Source: an uncultured Muribaculaceae bacterium
Lineage (GTDB): Bacteria; Bacteroidota; Bacteroidia; Bacteroidales; Muribaculaceae
Reading direction: 5' to 3'
Assembly: GCA_910579185.1 (NCBI GenBank)
Contig: CAJTTG010000010.1
Span: 29,458 to 93,457 of the forward strand
Length of the DNA stretch: 64,000 nt
In this document: in pieces, positions 58,954 through 64,000 of the stretch
Layout of the letters: every line of letters starts with the position of its first letter
Numbering within the stretch: position 1 is the first letter of the stretch
Program-made: the position numbers and the translations under genes
Notes under the pieces: generated by a model
Database searches by the model: none
The model's input: the letters and a program-made list of their open reading frames with translations, nothing else
What the model was told of the DNA's origin: nothing

Positions 58954-61900
58954 ATGACACAATCACATGTTTTTGTAAAGGCAAGGATTTTGCTGTGGAT
59001 GTTGTTGGCGACTATGTTTTGTCTGACGTCGTGCAATGACGATAAGTTTCTTGCCGATGATTATGAAGAGGGATTACCTGCAACGTTATCTGTCAGGCTT
59101 TTTGTGCCCCATAACGTTGAACTGATGAATTCAAGAGCTATTGATCCGGAGGCTGAGAGTCAGATCAAGGAGTTGGTTCTGATTGGATTCGAGAAAGGAT
59201 CAAATCGCAAGATCGAGATCAATCTCACCGGGAAACTTGAGGCGCAGGAGCCTTCTCCTACAGCCGGCAGACTGTATAATCTCTCGGAGCCTGTGGATAC
59301 AAAATCGGGTGTATACCGACTTTATGCCATCGCTAACTGGAGCAGTTCTTTCTCCGGACTAAGCTATACTGAGATTTCGCGCATGAGCGAGGCTGAGTTG
59401 CGTAGTCTAAGGTTTGCCAATGGTAGTCTTACTTCGCAATTGTCGGGAAACGGTACGCTGCCGATGAGTTGCTATATTGATAATTTTGAAATCAAGCCGG
59501 GTGAGAATACTATTGGAGAGGCATCGGCTAACGGAATAGTGCTGACGAGAGCAAATTCGCGTATAGAGTTTGAGTTTGTGAACGGAGTGTTCAAGGATAA
59601 TGACGGCAACAACAGCTCGTTGCAACCTAATTTCACTGCTAAAAGTTTCACGGTTTATAATGTTCCGGTCTATGCAGCTGCGTTCCCGTCGGAAAACAGC
59701 AGTCTGATCGGTGGAACAGATGTGTTTTCGATCGATTCTGTCAGCATAGTTGATGGAAAGAGTTTTTCGTTCCTGATGCTTGAGAATAATCAGACCGGAA
59801 TGCGTGCGGCTCAGGGTAAGACAGCGCCTACGACGCAGGCCGATCGTGAGGCGTGGGATCATACTGCCGGCCTTGAGATGGTCAGCCGATTGTTTACATC
59901 TGCTCCGTCAACGTCGACGTATGTTGTCGTTTCGGGCGATTATACCGGTCCGGCGGCAAAGGATAAGCCTAATGAGGTGTACAACGGGTCGGTGCGTTTT
60001 GTGATTCATCTTGGCGATTTCGATAGTAGCAAGGCCGGATGGACGTATGACAATTTCAATGTGCTGCGCAACGAGTGCCAGAAATATACTGTGACTGTCA
60101 ATGGCGCCAACAGCATTATCGCTAATGTGACTGTCAATGGAACTTCGGGTGTCAATCCGGGATATGAGGGTAATATCTATGCTTCCCATCGTCTGAATCT
60201 CGATGCCCACTATTCCAAGGTCATGATCCGAATGCCGCGCCGAAATGTAGAGCTGAAAAGTGATGATGGGTCGCCATTGCTCGATCCTGATGGCAATGAG
60301 CTTCGTCCGACGATTCTTCTTGCAACGCCCCAGAACGGATTTGCACGTCAGCTTCTCGACCTTGAAGATCTGAAAACGCAGGAATCGACCCGGTCAAGAG
60401 CGGCTGCTGATGTGGATTATAAGTGGATCCAGTTCATGAAGCCTGTAAATGAGAATACTTTTCCGCAATATGACGGAGTCGGTGATGATGGAGAACCTAA
60501 GGATCGTTCGAAGCTCGGATATGTGACGGATCTTGCGGCCAATCCTGAGAATTATTGCATTCTGAGTGCTGATGGGCAGTATTATTACACTGCGGCATTC
60601 ATTGACGAGAATATCTACACTCACGATGCGACGATGCGTCAGAGCCAGTGGGGTGGCTATGCGGTCAACGACCGTGTGATGATTTTCAATCCGGAAACGC
60701 GCTTGGTGTCGGACAATCTGCAGAATGTTCTCGGCCCGAGCACCGGCTTCTATATCTCGCAGCGTCCGGTGTTGTCGTCCTATGACTTGAGCATCGTGCC
60801 TCATGGCAACAACCCGTTTGGATTCGAACAGGTTGAAGAGCCGTCGGGGTGTCCGCTGGGAGGATTGTACTCAACAGCACTTTCATGGAATTCGTCGCAG
60901 ACTAATCTGTCGGCAGCGACTTATAGTGAATCAAACGGTCAGGCATCCACGGCTGCATACTTCCCGAATATCACGACTTCCGGTGGCTTTTATCGGGCCA
61001 ATGCGAGCGGTGACTATGAGTTCTATAATCCAAGCGGCGCATCTTACAATGTGACAGAGGCTATTGCTTCACGAAACCGTGACCTGAACGGCGACGGCCG
61101 CATTGACGGTGATGAATTGCGTTGGTATATGCCTACGATGACGCAATATCTGATCCTTTGGTTCGCAAGAAATAATATTCCGGATCAGTTCAAACTTTAT
61201 GACAAGACAATGGCGGATAAATATGAGTTTTCTCAGTATTATCAGCCTATCTTTACGGCGTTTCCACGCTATATGACCAGCTCTGCGTCGCAATATCTCC
61301 GTGGTTACCTGCATGACCGCTCGGCGTTCGTACCTCATGAGTTGCTGATAGAGACTGGAAAAACATTTAATCCCTATCAGAAGGTGAGGTTTGTCCGGAA
61401 TCTGGGAATAACGGCGCATCAGACCAACGGGCGTAGCGAGGTTGTCAATGATATCTCCCGTCTGTCGCAGCATGATCCGTCGACGCGGACAATCAGGATG
61501 CGCAATGCCTATGCGGCAAGAGCATATTCGTGGACGGGTGCTTATCCCATGCATAATCAGTTTGACGAGGCTAATGAGGCGCCGCTCGTCCTGGAGTATA
61601 TGGACAATTGTCTGGATTTGAATCTTGCAAGCGGTTGGAACAAGGTTTCGCGCGAGGCATCACTGTCGGCGTTGAATGCAGCGGCTGTTGCAGCTTATAA
61701 TGCTAAGTTCGGGACGAATCATACTGAATTGCCCGATGGCTGGCGAGTTCCCAACAACAGAGAACTGATGCTTCTTTATGTGAACGGATTGATTGAGCAG
61801 GCTCAGAATCCGGATGGAACTCTTATACGTGTCGGCCCATTCCTGTCGTGCACCTTCCTTTATGGTAGCGGATACTCAATAGACTTGACTCCGACGCAGC

Positions 61901-62001
61901 TGATTTATTCCGGAACATGGGTGGGCGACCTTGCTATAGGCGAGTTGTTGAACAACTCATGGACAATAAACCACACATGGCTTGTGCGTGATGCGGAATG
62001 A
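58954..62001 (+). CDS. Large fimbrillin-like lipoprotein (DUF4906-type)
   Basis: Probable surface or fimbrial-tip lipoprotein. The 1015-aa product has a lipoprotein signal (lipobox LTSC, Cys at residue 27), two fimbrillin-type N-terminal domains (about 40-220 and 220-400, with LSVRLFVPHNVE and YRLYAIANWS), and a long C-terminal region with an EF-hand-like loop DLNGDGRIDGDEL and WRVPNNRELMLLY, a motif of FISUMP-like and fimbrial paralogue domains. Fim/Mfa fimbriae are built from lipoprotein precursors cleaved at the surface; no partner fimbrillin genes are next to it. Its promoter region contains G13. Confidence 0.75.
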   Translation: MTQSHVFVKARILLWMLLATMFCLTSCNDDKFLADDYEEGLPATLSVRLFVPHNVELMNSRAIDPEAESQIKELVLIGFEKGSNRKIEINLTGKLEAQEPSPTAGRLYNLSEPVDTKSGVYRLYAIANWSSSFSGLSYTEISRMSEAELRSLRFANGSLTSQLSGNGTLPMSCYIDNFEIKPGENTIGEASANGIVLTRANSRIEFEFVNGVFKDNDGNNSSLQPNFTAKSFTVYNVPVYAAAFPSENSSLIGGTDVFSIDSVSIVDGKSFSFLMLENNQTGMRAAQGKTAPTTQADREAWDHTAGLEMVSRLFTSAPSTSTYVVVSGDYTGPAAKDKPNEVYNGSVRFVIHLGDFDSSKAGWTYDNFNVLRNECQKYTVTVNGANSIIANVTVNGTSGVNPGYEGNIYASHRLNLDAHYSKVMIRMPRRNVELKSDDGSPLLDPDGNELRPTILLATPQNGFARQLLDLEDLKTQESTRSRAAADVDYKWIQFMKPVNENTFPQYDGVGDDGEPKDRSKLGYVTDLAANPENYCILSADGQYYYTAAFIDENIYTHDATMRQSQWGGYAVNDRVMIFNPETRLVSDNLQNVLGPSTGFYISQRPVLSSYDLSIVPHGNNPFGFEQVEEPSGCPLGGLYSTALSWNSSQTNLSAATYSESNGQASTAAYFPNITTSGGFYRANASGDYEFYNPSGASYNVTEAIASRNRDLNGDGRIDGDELRWYMPTMTQYLILWFARNNIPDQFKLYDKTMADKYEFSQYYQPIFTAFPRYMTSSASQYLRGYLHDRSAFVPHELLIETGKTFNPYQKVRFVRNLGITAHQTNGRSEVVNDISRLSQHDPSTRTIRMRNAYAARAYSWTGAYPMHNQFDEANEAPLVLEYMDNCLDLNLASGWNKVSREASLSALNAAAVAAYNAKFGTNHTELPDGWRVPNNRELMLLYVNGLIEQAQNPDGTLIRVGPFLSCTFLYGSGYSIDLTPTQLIYSGTWVGDLAIGELLNNSWTINHTWLVRDAE

Positions 62002-62107
62002 ACGGCAAGTAATGAAATTGAAGATAGAATTTGTTTTTTGCGATAATGATGGGTCTCTTGTGTGTGCAGGAGAATCATTCTGATGTTATTTCGTTAGAAT
62101 CATCGGA

Positions 62108-62140
62108 TCCCGGGCTTGTGAAAGTCCGGGACATTTTTTT
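62108..62140 (+). terminator. Terminator of the fimbrillin-like gene
   Basis: TCCCGGGCTT (62108-62117) pairs with AAGTCCGGGA (62122-62131), GTGA loop, one wobble, then CA and seven T. Confidence 0.88.
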
Positions 62141-62215
62141 GTTGTGTCGACAATTGCGGAACAAAAGATAGAGCGGCTACGTTTTAAATGTGTCTAACTC
62201 AATCTTTTGTTTTCT

Positions 62216-62974
62216 ATGAGACATTCTGCCATTTTTAAAATTGTGTCTGCGATTGTTTTCGGTTGCATGACGGCATCTGCGATGGCGCAGGAATTTGAGA
62301 AACCGGATCCCAACCGTTGGTATCGTCTGATGACACGCTACAATGGCAGTGACGACAGGGTTGGACGTTGTATTCAGTATTTTCCTCCCGGTTCGGAGCA
62401 TCCGGATATGTTGTGGTCGGCAATGCCTGTCGACTCTACGTCGGCCGACTATGATTATCAGTTCTGGCGCTTTGTGCCGTCGCCTGAGAATCCTGACCTT
62501 TATTCCATGATCTGTAGGGCTGCTCCCGATGGATTCGTCAACATTGTGCCTACAGCAATGGATCCGTCGGGGCGATGGGTGTATGTTTCTGCTCCCGACG
62601 CCAGTGATGAAGTGGATCGGTATGGCTTTTCTTTTGTGACATCTCCGACTTTGAGCGGGGTGGATTCAGAAACCGGCTATTCTTATTGTGCGATAAGTAC
62701 GGATGCGTCTACAACTTCGGGCTATCATTATATGAATGCAGGTGGGCCGAAACAGGATTATGCCATCAATATCTGGTATGAGACCTATAGCGAGGATGCC
62801 AATGAATGGTCGTTTGCGTTTGCTCCTGACAATGGCGGAACGGCATCGTTGGAGGATTTGGCCGTTGAGATAGAGACGGAAGAGCCGGTCTATTATGACT
62901 TGTGGGGTCGACGGGTCGAGCATCCGTCCCGTGGAATATATATTTGCAAGGGATGCAAGGTGCTGTTACCGTAG
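62216..62974 (+). CDS. Secreted protein with T9SS type A-like C-terminal tail
   Basis: Function unknown. The 252-aa product from ATG 62216 (a TTG three codons earlier is less likely) has a signal peptide (1-25, ending AMAQ), then a region with NRWYRLMTRYNGSDDRVGRC and repeated W/Y/F-containing blocks that recall ricin-type beta-trefoil or lectin-like folds (inference). The end, PVYYDLWGRRVEHPSRGIYI followed by a Lys-rich KVLLP, resembles the type A sorting domain of T9SS cargo (Y-x-L-x-G-x-R-V ... G-x-Y-I). It is the only product here with such a tail. Confidence 0.6.
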   Translation: MRHSAIFKIVSAIVFGCMTASAMAQEFEKPDPNRWYRLMTRYNGSDDRVGRCIQYFPPGSEHPDMLWSAMPVDSTSADYDYQFWRFVPSPENPDLYSMICRAAPDGFVNIVPTAMDPSGRWVYVSAPDASDEVDRYGFSFVTSPTLSGVDSETGYSYCAISTDASTTSGYHYMNAGGPKQDYAINIWYETYSEDANEWSFAFAPDNGGTASLEDLAVEIETEEPVYYDLWGRRVEHPSRGIYICKGCKVLLP

Positions 62975-62989
62975 GCGAGGTTCCGTTTT

Positions 62990-63832
62990 CTATTTGATGC
63001 GGATCACTCGGATGCCGGTGGTCAGTCTGTTTTTGCGCAGGTATTCCTGAAGAGGCAGTGGGTCGGAGATCACTTTCCCGGCTTTTGACGATGCGTGGAT
63101 CAGGTGGGGCACGCCGTTTATTACAGTGGCGATCCCGATATGCGATACGTCGAGACCTTTGATGGCGGTTGTTATCGCTATTATGTCGCCTTCACGGATA
63201 TCGGCGGTTTTCAGGTTCTGTGGTTTGATTATCGGAAATCTGTGGGATCTATATCCGATCTCAGCGTTTTTGATTCCGGCGAAGTTGGCGGAGTCGGTTA
63301 GTGCTTTATATGCATCGCGGTGGGAGGACATGTAGTCGATTGTTTTCACCATATAGTCGGCACGAGCGATCCTGTCGGTTACCTCCTGGAGAATTCCGCG
63401 GTGTGAATTGTCGACAATCCAGTCGCTGATATAGTGTAGGCGCGAGGGGTATCCGTCGATATTTCCGCCGCGGTATCGGATCTGTTCGAGGTTGTAGTCG
63501 AAATCGTGCCATGACGATCTGCGGTTTTCTATAGTCAGGGCCATGGCCAGGCATGTTTCGACGAATGTCGTGCAGTCGAAACTGTCGACATTTACTGTCA
63601 ACATTTCCGGCGTTCCCTCGAGTGTCCCGGCAGAGTAGGGGCGGCCTATGAATTTTTTTGCAGCTTCAGCCACTAATTTCTGTGGGTTTTCATTGCCGAG
63701 CTTTTCGAGCTCGATGAGCGTGTTGGTGATTATAGTGGTGTCGGCTGTTTCATTATTGAATCTGACAGGACGCTGGGCGCAGACCGATGCTGCTATCAGG
63801 GCAAATAATATAGAGATGTGGACTCTGATCAT
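62990..63832 (-). CDS. DUF1460 N-acetylmuramoyl-L-alanine amidase-like protein
   Basis: Predicted periplasmic or secreted peptidoglycan amidase. The 280-aa product has a signal peptide (1-19, ending VCAQ), the nucleophile Cys in VDSFDCTTFVETCLAMA, and HIGIATVINGVPHLIHASSK with the catalytic His and supporting residues, the NlpC/P60-like DUF1460 pattern. It is convergent with the T9SS-tail gene (15-bp gap). Upstream, TAACTTTA (complement of about 63873-63880) is only a near match to a -7 box. Confidence 0.88.
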   Translation of the reverse strand: MIRVHISILFALIAASVCAQRPVRFNNETADTTIITNTLIELEKLGNENPQKLVAEAAKKFIGRPYSAGTLEGTPEMLTVNVDSFDCTTFVETCLAMALTIENRRSSWHDFDYNLEQIRYRGGNIDGYPSRLHYISDWIVDNSHRGILQEVTDRIARADYMVKTIDYMSSHRDAYKALTDSANFAGIKNAEIGYRSHRFPIIKPQNLKTADIREGDIIAITTAIKGLDVSHIGIATVINGVPHLIHASSKAGKVISDPLPLQEYLRKNRLTTGIRVIRIK

Positions 63833-64000
63833 GATTTTTGTTTTTTTGCTGTGGTGTTTTATTCACATCGTAAAGTTACGAAAAATATTTATTTGGTGTA
63901 TTAGTGGCAGAAAAGAATCAAAGGTTTAGGAATTGTGTTGTTAACAGAAGTTAAAAATATGTTTTATAACATGTTTTTAAAATGCTGATTTATAGGGGAA
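63833..64000. other. AT-rich end of window, no gene seen
   Basis: The last 168 bases are AT-rich and contain no open frame with supporting features. They hold the 5' region of the DUF1460 gene and possibly the promoter of a gene beyond the window. Confidence 0.6.

Overview
The window comes from a member of the Bacteroidales, most likely a Muribaculaceae-like gut commensal (inference). The supporting signs are a type IX secretion (por) gene set, OstA-like and SurA-like outer-membrane biogenesis genes, a GH95 fucosidase, a fimbrillin-type lipoprotein, zinc-free S14 and L36 proteins, and recurrent Bacteroidetes promoters (TTTG, 19-20 bp, TAnnTTTG) with few Shine-Dalgarno sequences.

Layout. 1-1.1 kb: 5' part of groES behind a symmetric operator-like repeat, then plsC. 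1.2-11.3 kb: guaB, two parvulin chaperones, an OstA/LptA-like protein, mutL and a HU-SPOR membrane protein. 11.4-19.5 kb: a TonB-receptor-like barrel, GH95, then a compact housekeeping run (nitroreductase, DUF2520, KdsC-like, Maf) ending against a convergent ATP-grasp-like gene. 19.6-27.2 kb: porT-porP-porK-porL-porM-porN and a SecB-like gene. 27.1-31.9 kb: translationally coupled ybaK-aroC-radical SAM on the minus strand, a small barrel protein, a 78-aa protein and an AT-rich AAA ATPase (DUF4143) with 33-bp tandem repeats in its promoter region. 32.1-38.3 kb: asd, a cation/proton antiporter, a GlmU-like nucleotidyltransferase divergent from rfbC, and two small envelope genes. 38.5-57 kb: one continuous str-S10-spc-alpha ribosomal superoperon (rpsL to rplQ) without tuf or adk. 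57.2-64 kb: eno, a 1015-aa fimbrillin-like lipoprotein preceded by 13 consecutive G residues, a secreted protein with a T9SS-like tail, and a DUF1460 amidase-like protein.

How it works together. Much of the non-ribosomal content builds or uses the envelope: SurA-like and OstA-like proteins serve the outer membrane, the por genes encode the motor and ring of T9SS, and the C-terminal tail of the 62.2-kb protein looks like a T9SS sorting signal. The ribosomal superoperon is tightly packed except for three gaps (rpsL-rpsG, rpsN-rpsH, rpsK-rpsD). The last two fold on paper into convincing hairpin sets, suggesting autoregulatory leaders.

Most interesting unexplained signals: the 33-bp promoter-like repeats at the AAA ATPase, the poly-G tracts upstream of two envelope genes (possible phase variation), the rpsD and rpsH leaders, and predicted leaderless transcripts. 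No tRNA, rRNA, CRISPR array, insertion sequence or prophage was seen. All assignments come from reading the sequence; no database search was run.
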